Positions 15,110-24,932 of a DNA stretch of 64,000 nucleotides are shown here, one piece after another (within the stretch, counting starts at the first letter, position 1; each line of letters opens with the position of its first letter). A program made the translations under genes and the position numbers. The stretch is from Microbacterium testaceum StLB037. Its GTDB lineage: Bacteria; Actinomycetota; Actinomycetes; Actinomycetales; Microbacteriaceae. Below the pieces are notes generated by a model, which ran no database searches, had not been told where the DNA came from, and worked only from the letters and a program-made list of their open reading frames with translations. The DNA lies in contig NZ_FNJN01000001.1 of the NCBI RefSeq assembly GCF_900104345.1, forward strand, positions 310,001 through 374,000, in the 5' to 3' direction.

Positions 15110-17227
15110 GTGGAGTCCATCTCCGAGACCCAGCCCGTCGACGCGCCCGAGGGCGCCGAGACCCCCGCCGACGAGCAGCCCACGGCTGCGGCGGAGGGCA
15201 CCGACACCGAACAGACCCCCGAGGGCGCCGACGCCTCCGCGGCCGAGGAGCCCGCTGAGGCGGCCGCCGCCGCGCAGCCCGAGGCGCTGTTCACCGACGA
15301 CGCCCTCGCCGCGGAAGCCCCGGCCGAAGCGGTCGCGGACGCGCCCGCCGCCGCCGCACCCGCTGCCGAGGCTTCCGCTCCGGAGGCGCCTGCCGCCGAC
15401 GCTGCCGCGGAGCCCGCCGCCGAAGAGGCGGCCCCGGTCGAGAAGCCCGCACGCGCCCCGCGCAAGCGTGCCCCGCGCCGTGCCAAGAGCGCGACCGCCG
15501 AAGAGACGGCCGCCGCCGAAGCCGCCGCCGCCGAAGAGAAGGCCGCCGCCGCCGAGGCGCCCGCCGCCGAGGCCGCGACCGACGAGTCCGCGACGACCCC
15601 CGTCACGACGGCCGCCGACGTGGCCGCCGACGCCGAGACCGAGACCCCCGCGGTCGCCGCTGACGCGCCCGCCGCCGACACCGCGCCCGCCGAGGGCGAC
15701 GCCGAGCAGGCCGACGCCGCGCCCGCCGACGGTGCCGCCGAGCAGGCCGACGAGGCCCCGGCCCGCGGCCGTGGCCGCAGCCGCTCGCGCAACCGCAACC
15801 GCAACAAGACCGACGCCGACAAGGCCGAGGCTCCGGCCCAGCCCGCCGCCGACGAGGCCGAGGCCCCGCAGCAGCAGGGCGGCCAGCGCGACAACGCGTC
15901 GCAGGGCGGCCAGCGCGACAACGCCCAGCGCGACAACGCCCAGAACGGACAGCAGGCCCAGCAGCAGCAGGGCGGGGCGGCGAACAGCCGCAACCGTCAG
16001 CGCAACAAGCGCCGCGGCCAGAGCACCACGGGTGACGAGTTCGAGACCGAGATCGGCGAGGACGACGTGCTCGTTCCCATCGCCGGTGTCCTCGACGTGC
16101 TCGACAACTACGCCTTCGTGCGCACCACCGGCTACCTGCCCGGTCCCAGCGACGTCTACGTCTCGCTCGGTCAGGTCAAGAAGTACAACCTCCGCAAGGG
16201 CGACGCCGTCGTCGGCGCCATCAAGCAGCCCCGCGAGGGCGAGCAGCAGGGCCGCCAGAAGTACAACGCCCTCGTGCAGGTGGACTCGATCAACGGTCTG
16301 TCGGTCGACGACGCCGCCACGCGCGTCGAGTTCAACAACCTCACGCCCCTGTACCCCCAGGAGCGCCTGCGCCTCGAGACCGGTCCCGAGAAGCTCACGC
16401 AGCGCATCATCGACCTGGTCGCCCCGGTCGGCAAGGGTCAGCGCGGCCTGATCGTCGCGCCCCCCAAGGCCGGTAAGACGATCGTGCTGCAGCAGATCGC
16501 CAACGCGATCGCGACGAACAACCCCGAGGTCCACCTCATGGTCGTGCTCGTCGACGAGCGCCCCGAAGAGGTCACCGACATGCAGCGCACCGTGCGCGGC
16601 GAGGTCATCGCCTCGACCTTCGACCGTCCGGCCGAAGACCACACCACCGTCGCCGAGCTGGCCATCGAGCGCGCGAAGCGTCTCGTCGAGCTCGGTCGCG
16701 ACGTCGTCGTGCTGCTCGACTCGATCACGCGCCTCGGCCGCGCGTACAACCTCGCCGCCCCCACCTCGGGCCGCGTGCTCTCGGGCGGTGTCGACGCCTC
16801 GGCGCTGTACCCGCCGAAGCGCTTCTTCGGCGCCGCGCGCAACATCGAGAACGGCGGATCGCTCACGATCCTCGCGACGGCCCTCGTCGAGACCGGCTCC
16901 AAGATGGACGACGTGATCTTCGAGGAGTTCAAGGGCACCGGCAACAGCGAGCTGCGCCTGAACCGTCAGCTCGCCGACAAGCGCATCTTCCCGGCCGTCG
17001 ACGTCAACGCGTCGAGCACCCGCCGCGAAGAGATGCTCCTGTCGAACGACGAGGTCAAGATCACCTGGAAGCTGCGTCGTGCGCTGGCCGGCCTCGAGCC
17101 CCAGCAGGCCCTCGAGGTCGTGCTCGGAAAGCTCAAGGAGACCCAGTCGAACGTCGAGTTCCTGGTGCAGATGCAGAAGTCGATCCCGGCGCCCGCGCGC
17201 GGCGGTGACGACAACAGCATCCGCTGA
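15110..17227 (+). CDS. rho: Transcription termination factor Rho with long disordered N-terminus
   Basis: A 705-residue Rho, against about 420 in E. coli. Residues 1-220 are Ala/Glu/Pro-rich and acidic. They are followed by an Arg/Asn/Gln-rich stretch ([14 protein letters not shown], and repeats of QRDNA, about 223-305). The RNA-binding OB fold starts near 307, and the ATPase follows with Walker A PPKAGKT (451-457), [12 protein letters not shown] and [13 protein letters not shown] cannot find the helical Rho_N bundle that usually precedes the OB fold. Insertions here are known in high-GC Gram-positives and affect RNA binding. GAGGAG lies a few bases before the GTG start. Confidence 0.95.
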   Translation: MESISETQPVDAPEGAETPADEQPTAAAEGTDTEQTPEGADASAAEEPAEAAAAAQPEALFTDDALAAEAPAEAVADAPAAAAPAAEASAPEAPAADAAAEPAAEEAAPVEKPARAPRKRAPRRAKSATAEETAAAEAAAAEEKAAAAEAPAAEAATDESATTPVTTAADVAADAETETPAVAADAPAADTAPAEGDAEQADAAPADGAAEQADEAPARGRGRSRSRNRNRNKTDADKAEAPAQPAADEAEAPQQQGGQRDNASQGGQRDNAQRDNAQNGQQAQQQQGGAANSRNRQRNKRRGQSTTGDEFETEIGEDDVLVPIAGVLDVLDNYAFVRTTGYLPGPSDVYVSLGQVKKYNLRKGDAVVGAIKQPREGEQQGRQKYNALVQVDSINGLSVDDAATRVEFNNLTPLYPQERLRLETGPEKLTQRIIDLVAPVGKGQRGLIVAPPKAGKTIVLQQIANAIATNNPEVHLMVVLVDERPEEVTDMQRTVRGEVIASTFDRPAEDHTTVAELAIERAKRLVELGRDVVVLLDSITRLGRAYNLAAPTSGRVLSGGVDASALYPPKRFFGAARNIENGGSLTILATALVETGSKMDDVIFEEFKGTGNSELRLNRQLADKRIFPAVDVNASSTRREEMLLSNDEVKITWKLRRALAGLEPQQALEVVLGKLKETQSNVEFLVQMQKSIPAPARGGDDNSIR

Positions 17228-17230
17228 GCC

Positions 17231-18322
17231 GTGTCCGACTCCGGCATCTTCGAGTCCGTCCGCGGGCTGCTCGACGAGCACCGGGAGGTCGAGCTCGAGC
17301 TGAACGACCCCGCGGTCCACGCTGACGCCGCGCGCGCCAAACGGGTGAACCGGCGCTACGCCGAGCTCAGTCGCATCGTGCACGCCTACGAGGCCTGGCG
17401 CGCGGCATCCGACGATCTGGATGCCGCGCGCGAACTCGCCCGCGAGGACTCCGCGTTCGCCGAGGAGGTCCCGGCTCTCGAGGATCGCGTGGCCGAGACG
17501 CAGGAGCGCCTGCGGCGTCTGCTCATCCCGCGCGACCCCGACGACGCCCGTGACGTGATCATGGAGATCAAGGGCGGCGAGGGCGGCGCCGAGAGCGCCC
17601 TCTTCGCGGCCGATCTGCTGCGCATGTACCTGCAGTACGCGGCATCCATGGGCTGGAAGACCGAGCTGCTCGAACGCACCGAGTCCGACCTCGGCGGCTA
17701 CAAGGACGTCCAGGTCGCGATCAAGGGCTCCTCGAGCGACCCCGCGCAGGGCGTGTGGGCGCATCTGAAGTACGAGGGCGGAGTGCACCGCGTGCAGCGC
17801 GTGCCCGCCACCGAGTCGCAGGGGCGCATCCACACCTCCACGACCGGCGTCCTCGTCTTCCCCGAGGTCGACGAGCCCGAAGAGGTCGCGATCGACACGA
17901 ACGACCTGAAGATCGACGTCTTCCGCTCGTCGGGCCCCGGTGGTCAGTCCGTCAACACGACCGACTCCGCGGTGCGCATCACGCACGTTCCCACCGGGAT
18001 CGTCGTCTCGATGCAGAACGAGAAGTCGCAGCTGCAGAACCGCGAGGCCGGCATGCGCGTGCTTCGCGCCCGCCTGCTCGCCAAGCAGCAGGAGGAGCGC
18101 GACGCCGTCGCCGCCGATGCGCGCAAGTCGCAGATCCGCGGCATGGACCGCTCCGAGCGCATCCGCACCTACAACTTCCCCGAGAACCGTATCGCCGATC
18201 ACCGCACCGGGTACAAGGCGTACAACCTCGACCAGGTGATGGACGGCGCCCTCGGCCCGATCATCGAGTCGGCGATCACCGCCGACGAAGAAGCGCGCCT
18301 CGCGGCCCTCGCCGACTCCTAA
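17231..18322 (+). CDS. prfA: Peptide chain release factor 1
   Basis: A 363-residue class I release factor for UAA/UAG. The GGQ motif is at 237-239 ([12 protein letters not shown]). The tripeptide anticodon region reads VPATESQGR, the PxT of RF1 and not the SPF of RF2. The GTG start comes 3 nt after the rho stop, replacing the usual rpmE spacer gene. Gln239 would be methylated by PrmC, encoded 4 kb downstream. Several in-frame GGATGCC/GGCATCC copies occur near residues 58-64. Confidence 0.96.
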   Translation: MSDSGIFESVRGLLDEHREVELELNDPAVHADAARAKRVNRRYAELSRIVHAYEAWRAASDDLDAARELAREDSAFAEEVPALEDRVAETQERLRRLLIPRDPDDARDVIMEIKGGEGGAESALFAADLLRMYLQYAASMGWKTELLERTESDLGGYKDVQVAIKGSSSDPAQGVWAHLKYEGGVHRVQRVPATESQGRIHTSTTGVLVFPEVDEPEEVAIDTNDLKIDVFRSSGPGGQSVNTTDSAVRITHVPTGIVVSMQNEKSQLQNREAGMRVLRARLLAKQQEERDAVAADARKSQIRGMDRSERIRTYNFPENRIADHRTGYKAYNLDQVMDGALGPIIESAITADEEARLAALADS

Positions 18323-18328
18323 GCTCGG

Positions 18329-18925
18329 GTGGTGCTCACCGCCGCCCAGATCGTGTCGTTCGACGACACCCCGCCCCCGCCCGGACTCTCACCGTGGGTC
18401 GGCCCCGCCGAGCAGGTGCGACAGATCGAGATCGTGGATCCGGATGCCGCCTGGCCCGGCGTCTTCGAGATGCTCCGCTCCCGGATCGACGGCGCCCTGG
18501 GCGACCGTGTGCTCGAGATCGAGCACGTCGGCTCGACGTCGGTGCCGGGGTTGGCCGCCAAACCCGTCATCGACATCGACCTGACGGTCGCCGACACCGA
18601 CGATGAGGACGCCTATGTGCCGGCCCTCGAGGCGCTCGGGTTCGTGCTGCGCGTGCGCGAGCCGTGGTGGCTCGGGCACCGCTGCCTGGTCTCGGCCGAG
18701 CCGGCCGCCAACCTGCACGTGTGGCCGCCCGACAGTCCCGAGGCCGCGCGGCACCGCCTCTTCCGCGACTGGCTGCGCGCCGACGAGGCGGATCGCCAGC
18801 GGTACGCCGCGGTCAAGCGCGAGGTCGCGGCCGACGGCCTGATGAGCGAGTACAACGCCCGCAAAGAGGGCGTGATCCGCGAGATCTACACCCGCGCTTT
18901 CACCGCGGCGGGCCTGTTGCCCTGA
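18329..18925 (+). CDS. GrpB-family protein (UPF0157)
   Basis: A 198-residue protein of the GrpB/UPF0157 group, a nucleotidyltransferase-like fold of uncertain function. The signature is EHVGSTSVPGLAAKPVIDID (about 72-91), with conserved downstream 'HRCLVSAEPAANLHVWPPDS'. Two adjacent GTG codons (18329, 18332) are possible starts. It follows prfA by 6 nt. It is not part of the conserved actinobacterial gene order, so it marks the start of an inserted segment. Confidence 0.85.
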   Translation: MVLTAAQIVSFDDTPPPPGLSPWVGPAEQVRQIEIVDPDAAWPGVFEMLRSRIDGALGDRVLEIEHVGSTSVPGLAAKPVIDIDLTVADTDDEDAYVPALEALGFVLRVREPWWLGHRCLVSAEPAANLHVWPPDSPEAARHRLFRDWLRADEADRQRYAAVKREVAADGLMSEYNARKEGVIREIYTRAFTAAGLLP

Positions 18926-19034
18926 CGGCCGCCCTTCCGAGACCACAACGCAGGATCCACGGCCGTGACCCGTGCGCAGGGCGGCGTCGGCCCTTCGGCG
19001 CGGGCGGATCTCCTGTGCTGTGGACCGAAGGGCG

Positions 19035-20435
19035 TCAGGCGTCCCAGGCGGGCGGGTGGGGGAGCGGGCCCCGGCGCGCCTCGAGCTGAGCGGCGACTTC
19101 CAGCAGCGTGGCCTCGCCCCCGGGGCGGCCGACGAGCTGCACCGAGACGGGGTGGCCCTCGGCATCCGTCGTCACCGGGATCGTGACCGCGGGCAGGCCC
19201 GCGACGTTGACGAAGCTCGAATACGGCGCGTACTCGACCTGCATCGCGAACGTGCGCTCCGGGCTGTGGCCCGCGTACGAGCCGATCGGCTGCGGGGGCT
19301 GCGCGAGAGCGGGGGTGAGCACCGCATCGAAGGCCGAGAAGTCAGCGATGGTGCGGCGCTCGAAGGCCCGGGCGGCCGCGAGTCCGCCGAGCAGCTCGAG
19401 CGCCGACAGGCGACGCCCCTCCTGCACGAGCCACGCGGTGAGCGGCTCGACGAGCTCGGCATCGGCGTCGCTCAGCGGGATGCGCGCGGCACTCGCCCGC
19501 CAGAGCACGTGGAACAGCTCGGCATAACCGGATGGATGCCAGTCGGCATCCGTCACCGCGTGTCCGGCGTCGTCGAGCCAGGCGGCGGCGGTGTCGAAGG
19601 CGGCGCGAGCGTCGGCGTCGAGGACGATGTCCTCGTCGTCGTCCCACGGCGAGACGGTGGTGATCCCGAGGCGCAGTCGACCGGGGTCGCGGCGAGCAGC
19701 GTCGACGAAGGGTCCGGTGCCGGGGGCGGCCGTCGCGTACGAGAAGGGGGCGAGACCGACGAGGGCGTCGAGAAGCAGCCCCGCGTCTTCGACCGAGCGC
19801 GCGATCGGTCCCGTCACCGACAACCCGTCGGGGGAGTCGAAGCCCGAGCCGATCGGCAGACGCCCGCGTGAGGGTTTGAGACCGACGACACCCACGGTCG
19901 CCGAGGGGATGCGGATCGAGCCGCCCCCGTCCGAACCGACGGCCGCGGGGAGGAGCCCGGCAGCGACCGCCACCGCCGCGCCACCGCTCGAGCCCCCCGC
20001 GCCGGCCGCAGGCCGCCACGGGTCTCGCGCCGAGTCGTGGATCAGCGGTTCGGTGAAGCCGGTGAGACCGAACTCCGAGGTGCTGGTCTTGCCGACGTTG
20101 ATCGCTCCGGCGGCGTCGAGGGCCGTTGCGAGGGGATCGGATGCCGCGGGCACGTGGTTCACCCGTGAGCGTGAGCCGTAGCGCGTGGGCACTCCGGCGC
20201 GGGCGACGAGGTCCTTGTCGGCCAGGGCGACGCCCCACAGAGACCCGTCGGCCGGTCGGGGGAGGTCGGCCGCACGTCGGAGCGCGGCATCCCGGGTCAC
20301 CTCGGAGAAGGCGCCGAGACCGCGGTGGTGGTCGATGCGGTCGAGGTAGTGGCGCGTCAGCTCGGCGGGCGAGTACTCGCCGCTGCGGAGCCCGTCGATC
20401 TGGGCCACGAACGAGAGATCGTGCAGTCGGGGCAT
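19035..20435 (-). CDS. Amidase-signature family hydrolase
   Basis: A 466-residue amidase. The Ser-cisSer-Lys triad is visible: Lys74 (ALADKDLVA), cis-Ser149 in GGSSGGA and the nucleophile Ser173 in DGGGSIRIPS. Such enzymes hydrolyse aliphatic or aromatic amides. GatA would be expected next to gatB/gatC, and neither is here, so this is more likely a catabolic amidase. It is on the strand opposite its neighbours, convergent with the GrpB gene and upstream of cysE in the same direction. The substrate cannot be told from the sequence. Confidence 0.88.
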   Translation of the reverse strand: MPRLHDLSFVAQIDGLRSGEYSPAELTRHYLDRIDHHRGLGAFSEVTRDAALRRAADLPRPADGSLWGVALADKDLVARAGVPTRYGSRSRVNHVPAASDPLATALDAAGAINVGKTSTSEFGLTGFTEPLIHDSARDPWRPAAGAGGSSGGAAVAVAAGLLPAAVGSDGGGSIRIPSATVGVVGLKPSRGRLPIGSGFDSPDGLSVTGPIARSVEDAGLLLDALVGLAPFSYATAAPGTGPFVDAARRDPGRLRLGITTVSPWDDDEDIVLDADARAAFDTAAAWLDDAGHAVTDADWHPSGYAELFHVLWRASAARIPLSDADAELVEPLTAWLVQEGRRLSALELLGGLAAARAFERRTIADFSAFDAVLTPALAQPPQPIGSYAGHSPERTFAMQVEYAPYSSFVNVAGLPAVTIPVTTDAEGHPVSVQLVGRPGGEATLLEVAAQLEARRGPLPHPPAWDA

Positions 20436-20484
20436 TGTCCGAGCCTACGGCGGGCCGGCCGAACGGAAACAGCCGCCGCGGCGG

Positions 20485-21054
20485 TCAGATCCAGTACTCC
20501 GGGGTGGTCAGCAGCGCGCGGGTGTCCTCGCCGTTGCGGCGCGTGCGCGCCGTGGCCGGGACGCCCACGAGCACGCTGTCGGCCGGTGCATCGCGGGTGA
20601 CCACGGCGTTCGCCCCCACGACCGACCGCGCACCGAGCGTGATCGGCCCGAGGATCTTGGCCCCCGCGCCCACGGCCACCCCGTCGTGCAGGGTCGGGTG
20701 GCGTTTGCCGCCCTCGCGCTGACGACCGCCCAGGGTGACGCCGTGGTACAGCATCACGTCCTCGCCGACCTCGGCCGTCTCGCCGACCACGACACCCATG
20801 CCGTGGTCGATGAAGAAGCGTCGACCGATCGTGGCGCCGGGGTGGATCTCGACCCCGGTGAGCCACCGGGTCACCTGCGACAGGGCCCGCGCTGGAAAAC
20901 GCAGGCCCCGTCGCCAGAGCCGGTTCGCGATGCGGTACGACCACACGGCGTGAAGCCCGGGGTACAGCAGGGCGATCTCGAGGCCGCCGCGCGCCGCGGG
21001 ATCGCGGAGCTTGGCGGAGGAGATGTCTTCGCGGACGCGGGAGAGGACCCCCAC
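20485..21054 (-). CDS. cysE: Serine O-acetyltransferase
   Basis: A 189-residue enzyme that makes O-acetylserine from serine and acetyl-CoA. The left-handed beta-helix hexapeptides start near residue 70 ([20 protein letters not shown]) with the catalytic His in DHGMG, followed by [11 protein letters not shown]. The N-terminal helical domain is the short form. The GTG start lies 1 nt after the cysK stop, so the two steps of cysteine synthesis are coupled (cysK first). Confidence 0.95.
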   Translation of the reverse strand: MGVLSRVREDISSAKLRDPAARGGLEIALLYPGLHAVWSYRIANRLWRRGLRFPARALSQVTRWLTGVEIHPGATIGRRFFIDHGMGVVVGETAEVGEDVMLYHGVTLGGRQREGGKRHPTLHDGVAVGAGAKILGPITLGARSVVGANAVVTRDAPADSVLVGVPATARTRRNGEDTRALLTTPEYWI

Positions 21055-21055
21055 G

Positions 21056-21994
21056 TCAGTCTTCGCGCAGGTGCTCGTAGAGCGCCGTCGAGAGATACCG
21101 CTCGCCGTACGAGGGGATGATGACGACGATGTTCTTGCCCGCCGCCTCGGGGCGACGCGCGACCTCGAGGGCGGCCCAGATGGCCGCCCCCGACGACATT
21201 CCCACGAGGATGCCGTCCTTCGCCGCGGTCTCGCGGGCGAGGCGGATGGCGTCGTCGAACTCGACGTCGATCACCTCGTCGATGATGTCGCGATCGAGGA
21301 TCGCGGGCACGAAGTTGGGGCCGATGCCCTGGATCTTGTGCGGGCCGGGGTGGCCCTTGGTGAGCACGGGGGAGTCGGCGGGCTCGACCGCCACGACCTT
21401 GACCCCGGGCACGCGCTCCTTCAGCACCTGGCCCACACCCGTGATGGTGCCGCCCGTGCCGATGCCGGCCACGAAGTAGTCGACCTTGCCCTCGGTGTCG
21501 CGCAGGATCTCTTCGGCCGTCGTCTTGCGGTGGATAGCGGGGTTCGCCTCGTTCTCGAACTGGCGGGCCCACACCGCACCGGGGGTCTCTGCGACGATGC
21601 GCTTGGCCTCGTCGACGGCGTGCGACATGCCCTTGGTCGGGTCGGTGAGAACGAGCTCGGCGCCGAACGCCTTGAGCAGGATGCGGCGCTCCTTCGACAT
21701 CGAGGCGGGCATCGTGAGGATGACCTTGTACCCGCGCGCGGCGCCGACCATCGCGAGGGCGATGCCGGTGTTGCCGCTGGTCGACTCGACGATCGTGCCG
21801 CCGGGCTTCAGTTCGCCGGATGCCTCGGCCGCGTCGATGATCGCGATGCCGAGGCGGTCCTTGACGCTCGAGGCGGGGTTGTAGAACTCGAGCTTGGCGA
21901 GGATCTGGCCGCCGACGCCCTCCGCGACGCGGTTCAGCCGCACCAGCGGCGTGTCGCCGAATGCAGAGGTGATGTCGGAGTGGATGCCGGGCAT
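21056..21994 (-). CDS. cysK: Cysteine synthase A (O-acetylserine sulfhydrylase)
   Basis: A 312-residue PLP enzyme. The PLP lysine is K45 in [11 protein letters not shown], the substrate loop is TSGNTG and the phosphate loop is GTGGTITG. It forms L-cysteine from O-acetylserine and sulfide, probably in a complex with CysE: its C-terminus is free, and the CysE C-terminus ends in Ile (YWI), as is typical for that contact. GAAAGGCGAG precedes the ATG. A minus-strand -10 (TAAAAT, bases 22028-22033) lies about 35 nt upstream. Confidence 0.96.
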   Translation of the reverse strand: MPGIHSDITSAFGDTPLVRLNRVAEGVGGQILAKLEFYNPASSVKDRLGIAIIDAAEASGELKPGGTIVESTSGNTGIALAMVGAARGYKVILTMPASMSKERRILLKAFGAELVLTDPTKGMSHAVDEAKRIVAETPGAVWARQFENEANPAIHRKTTAEEILRDTEGKVDYFVAGIGTGGTITGVGQVLKERVPGVKVVAVEPADSPVLTKGHPGPHKIQGIGPNFVPAILDRDIIDEVIDVEFDDAIRLARETAAKDGILVGMSSGAAIWAALEVARRPEAAGKNIVVIIPSYGERYLSTALYEHLRED

Positions 21995-22027
21995 GGCTCG
22001 CCTTTCGCCGTCGGTCGGGACGCGTTC

Positions 22028-22033
22028 ATTTTA
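22028..22033 (-). promoter_or_regulatory. -10 box TAAAAT of cysK
   Basis: Read on the minus strand, TAAAAT is followed by a leader of about 28 nt ending in a good ribosome site. It is one of the few AT-rich hexamers in the divergent cysK/prmC region. Confidence 0.45.
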
Positions 22034-22075
22034 GGCGAGCCCTCCGACACCACCGGCTGTGTGACGCTGCGCGAC

Positions 22076-22081
22076 TAGGCT
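22076..22081 (+). promoter_or_regulatory. -10 box TAGGCT of prmC
   Basis: TAGGCT ends 11 nt before the prmC ATG, so the transcript would have a leader of only a few bases. Confidence 0.4.
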
Positions 22082-22092
22082 GGGCTCCTGTC

Positions 22093-22986
22093 ATGTCAGG
22101 AACCGTCCCGCCTCCCGCCCCCACGGCCGTTTCGGTCGCCGACACCGTGCGCGCGGCCGCTCACCGACTGAACGCGGCGGGGGTTCCCGACCCCCAGGTC
22201 GACGCCGAACTGCTGGTGGCCCACGTCCTCGAATCGTCCCGCGGGGGCGTGCAGGCCGCCGCGATCCGCGGAGACCGGATGCCGGAACCCGCCGCCCGCG
22301 CCCTCGCGCCGCTCGTGGATCGCCGCGCCGCCCGCGAGCCGCTGCAGCACCTCACGGGTCTCGCCCCGTTCCGATCGATGGAGCTCGCGGTCGGACCGGG
22401 GGTCTTCGTGCCCCGTCCTGAGACCGAGATGGTGGCTCAGCTCGCCATCGATGCCCTGCGTTCGGCCGCGTCGGAGGCTCCGATCGCCGTCGACCTCGGC
22501 ACGGGCAGCGGAGCGATCGCGCTGGCGCTGGCGACCGAGGTGCCCCACGCCCGCGTCTTCGCCGCGGAGAACTCGGTCGACGCGTTCGTCTGGACGAAGC
22601 ACAACGTCGCCCGGATCGGCGCGGACAACGTCACGCTCGCGTTCGTCGACCTCGCCGACGCCTTTCCCGAGCTCGACGGAACCGTGTCCGTCGTGGCATC
22701 CAATCCTCCCTATGTTCCTGACGACGCGATACCCCGCGATCCCGAGGTGCGCCTCTACGACCCACCCGCGGCGCTCTACGGAGGACCGGACGGGCTGGAT
22801 GCCGTGCGCCACCTCAGTCGCGTGGGCCTGCGGCTGGGCCACCCCGGCGCGACGATCGTCATCGAGCACGGGGAGTGGCAGGGCGCGGCCATCCGCGAGA
22901 TCCTCATCGCCGACGGCTGGCGATCGGCGGCGACCCACCCGGACCTCACGACCCGGGATCGCGCCACGACCGCCGTGCGCCCCTGA
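22093..22986 (+). CDS. prmC: Release factor glutamine methyltransferase
   Basis: A 297-residue SAM methyltransferase that methylates the GGQ glutamine of release factors. It has an N-terminal helical domain (1-95), the SAM loop VDLGTGSGAIALALA (about 134-148) and the catalytic NPPYVP near residue 205. In most actinobacteria prmC directly follows prfA; here a 3.7-kb insertion separates them. The start lacks a ribosome site but follows a -10-like box closely. Confidence 0.94.
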   Translation: MSGTVPPPAPTAVSVADTVRAAAHRLNAAGVPDPQVDAELLVAHVLESSRGGVQAAAIRGDRMPEPAARALAPLVDRRAAREPLQHLTGLAPFRSMELAVGPGVFVPRPETEMVAQLAIDALRSAASEAPIAVDLGTGSGAIALALATEVPHARVFAAENSVDAFVWTKHNVARIGADNVTLAFVDLADAFPELDGTVSVVASNPPYVPDDAIPRDPEVRLYDPPAALYGGPDGLDAVRHLSRVGLRLGHPGATIVIEHGEWQGAAIREILIADGWRSAATHPDLTTRDRATTAVRP

Positions 22987-23009
22987 CGACGCGGGCGGTG
23001 GCGCGCGAC

Positions 23010-23015
23010 TAGACT
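23010..23015 (+). promoter_or_regulatory. -10 box TAGACT of tsaC
   Basis: TAGACT ends 10 nt before the ATG. The arrangement is the same as at argS and prmC. Confidence 0.4.
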
Positions 23016-23025
23016 GGCGCGCGTT

Positions 23026-23763
23026 ATGTCACCCGTCTACGACTGCCGTGACGAGTCGCAGCTGCTGTCCGGAATGCGCCACGCGCGTCAATCGATCGGC
23101 CGAGGCGAACTCGTCGTGCTCCCCACTGACACCGTCTACGGAATCGCCGCGGACGCGTTCAACGCGCGCGCCGTCGCCGGCCTGCTCGAGGCGAAGGGCC
23201 GGGGCCGCCAGCAGCCGCCCCCCGTGCTCGTGCCGGGGGTGGGGACGCTGCGGGCCCTCGTGGCCGAGATCCCGCCCGCCGTCGACGACCTCGTCCGCGA
23301 GTTCTGGCCGGGCGGCCTCACCATCGTGCTGCCCGCGCAGCCCTCGCTCTCGTGGGACCTCGGAGACACCCACGGCACGGTGGCCGTGCGCATGCCCGCT
23401 CAGAAGATGACGCTGGAACTCCTCGAAGAGACCGGCCCGCTGGCCGTGTCGAGCGCGAACCTCACCGGACGCGCCGCCGCCGTCGACATCGACTCCGCGC
23501 GCGACATGCTCGGCGACAGCGTCGCGGTCTACCTCGACGCCGGCGTCAGCGAGACCGGCATTGCCTCCACCATCATCGACGCGACTACGCTCGTCGGGGG
23601 AGCGGAGCCGCAGATCCGGGTGCTGCGCGAGGGCGCGATCTCGCGCGACCGGCTGCGCGCCGTCGTGGGCGACCTGCTCGAGCCCGACCCCGTGGACGAG
23701 GTCGTCGACCCGCTCGCCGCCCCCGCCGCAACGACCCCGGACGCCGAGGCGCCGGGTCCGTGA
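23026..23763 (+). CDS. tsaC: L-threonylcarbamoyladenylate synthase (Sua5/YrdC)
   Basis: A 245-residue protein with the YrdC core: a basic N-terminal region, LPTDTVYGIAADAF (about 31-44), KGRGRQQPPPVLV and the conserved SSANLTGR. It uses threonine, bicarbonate and ATP for the first step of t6A37 synthesis in tRNA. The final 40 residues are an acidic, Pro/Ala-rich extension without the Sua5 domain. The stop overlaps the GTG of the next gene by 4 nt (GTGA). Confidence 0.93.
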   Translation: MSPVYDCRDESQLLSGMRHARQSIGRGELVVLPTDTVYGIAADAFNARAVAGLLEAKGRGRQQPPPVLVPGVGTLRALVAEIPPAVDDLVREFWPGGLTIVLPAQPSLSWDLGDTHGTVAVRMPAQKMTLELLEETGPLAVSSANLTGRAAAVDIDSARDMLGDSVAVYLDAGVSETGIASTIIDATTLVGGAEPQIRVLREGAISRDRLRAVVGDLLEPDPVDEVVDPLAAPAATTPDAEAPGP

Positions 23764-24932
23764 CCCAATACCTCCTCACCATCCTGTTCACGGCGGCGGT
23801 CACGCTCGCGCTGTCGTGGGTGGTGTGGAAGCTCGCGCTGCGGTTCAAGCTGTACCCCGGCATCCGCGATCGCGACGTGCACAAGACGCCGACGCCGCGC
23901 CTCGGCGGAGTCGCGATGTTCCTCGGCGTCGTGGCGGCCTTCGCCCTGTCGAGCCGCAACCCCTACTTCGCGATCTTCTGGATCGACCCCGTGCCGGTGC
24001 TGTCCCTGCTGGGGGCGGTCCTGCTCATCGTGCTCGTCGGCGTCGCCGACGACCTCTGGGACCTCGACTGGATGATCAAGCTCGGGGCGCAGTTCGTCGC
24101 CGCGGGCATCATCGCCTGGTTCGGCCAACTGCAGATCCTCTCGCTGCCGATCGGTGCCCTGACGGTCGGCTCCAGCTGGGTGAGCTTCCTGCTGACCGTG
24201 TTCGCCCTGGTGGTCGTGATGAACGCGGTGAACTTCATCGACGGACTCAACGGTCTCGTCGCCGGCGTCTGCCTGATCGCGAACGGCGTCTTCTTCGCGT
24301 ACTCCTACCTGCTCGTGCGCGACACCGGAGCGAGCACGTACTTCAACCTCGCGTCGTTCATCGCGGCCGTCCTCGTAGGAGCGTGCCTCGGCTTCCTCCC
24401 GATGAACTGGACTCCGGCGAAGCTCTTCATGGGAGACGCGGGGGCCCTGATGCTCGGGCTGCTCATGGCCAGTTCGGCCGTCGCCATCACCGGTCAGCTC
24501 GACCCGGCAGTGCTCGATCCCGAGAAGATCGGCCGGTCGCAGCTGCTCGGTGCGTTCATCCCGATCCTGCTGCCCGTGGTCATCGTCCTGCTGCCCCTGC
24601 TCGATTTCGGTCTCGCGGTCGCCCGCCGGCAGTGGGCGGGCAGGTCGCCGTTCTCGCCGGATCGCAAGCACCTGCACCACCGCATGCTCGACATGGGGCA
24701 CACCGACCGTGACGCAGTCCTCATCTTCTACAGCTGGACGGCCGTGGTGAGCCTCGCGTTCCTGCTGATGTACATCGGCACCCAGCAGAGCTGGCCCGGC
24801 GACTACGCCTTCGGCATCGTCTTCGGTGTCATCGGCGTCTTCGCGTGCGTCGTTCTCACCCTCCTGCCCTCCCAGCACCGACTGCGGCTGTCCCGCCGCC
24901 CCCGACCCACCCGACCGGAGTCCCCCTCATGA
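23760..24932 (+). CDS. wecA: Polyprenyl-phosphate GlcNAc-1-phosphate transferase (WecA/Rfe type)
   Basis: A 390-residue integral membrane glycosyltransferase with about 11 hydrophobic helices. Signature motifs are DVHKTPTPRLGG (about 40-51), GVADDLWDLDW, NAVNFIDGLNGL, FMGDAGALMLG and HHRMLDMGHTD near the C-terminus. It links GlcNAc-1-P to decaprenyl/undecaprenyl phosphate and starts cell-wall linker or polysaccharide synthesis. Mycobacteria carry the same gene (rfe) just before the ATP synthase operon. The GTG start overlaps tsaC; its stop overlaps the next ATG (ATGA). Confidence 0.92.
   Translation: MTQYLLTILFTAAVTLALSWVVWKLALRFKLYPGIRDRDVHKTPTPRLGGVAMFLGVVAAFALSSRNPYFAIFWIDPVPVLSLLGAVLLIVLVGVADDLWDLDWMIKLGAQFVAAGIIAWFGQLQILSLPIGALTVGSSWVSFLLTVFALVVVMNAVNFIDGLNGLVAGVCLIANGVFFAYSYLLVRDTGASTYFNLASFIAAVLVGACLGFLPMNWTPAKLFMGDAGALMLGLLMASSAVAITGQLDPAVLDPEKIGRSQLLGAFIPILLPVVIVLLPLLDFGLAVARRQWAGRSPFSPDRKHLHHRMLDMGHTDRDAVLIFYSWTAVVSLAFLLMYIGTQQSWPGDYAFGIVFGVIGVFACVVLTLLPSQHRLRLSRRPRPTRPESPS

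Noticed and set aside
15880..15970. CRISPR-like repeats (CAGCGCGACAACGC units)
   Set aside because: They are in-frame codon repeats (QRDNA) inside rho, without spacers of constant length.
15083..18202. Minus-strand open frame of about 1,000 codons opposite rho and prfA
   Set aside because: It mirrors two well-supported genes. High GC keeps antisense frames open; the predicted protein is Gly/Val/Leu low complexity with no ribosome site.
19035..20435. GatA subunit of Glu-tRNA amidotransferase
   Set aside because: The triad fits, but gatB and gatC are absent nearby and the gene is monocistronic or linked to cys genes; a general amidase is more likely.
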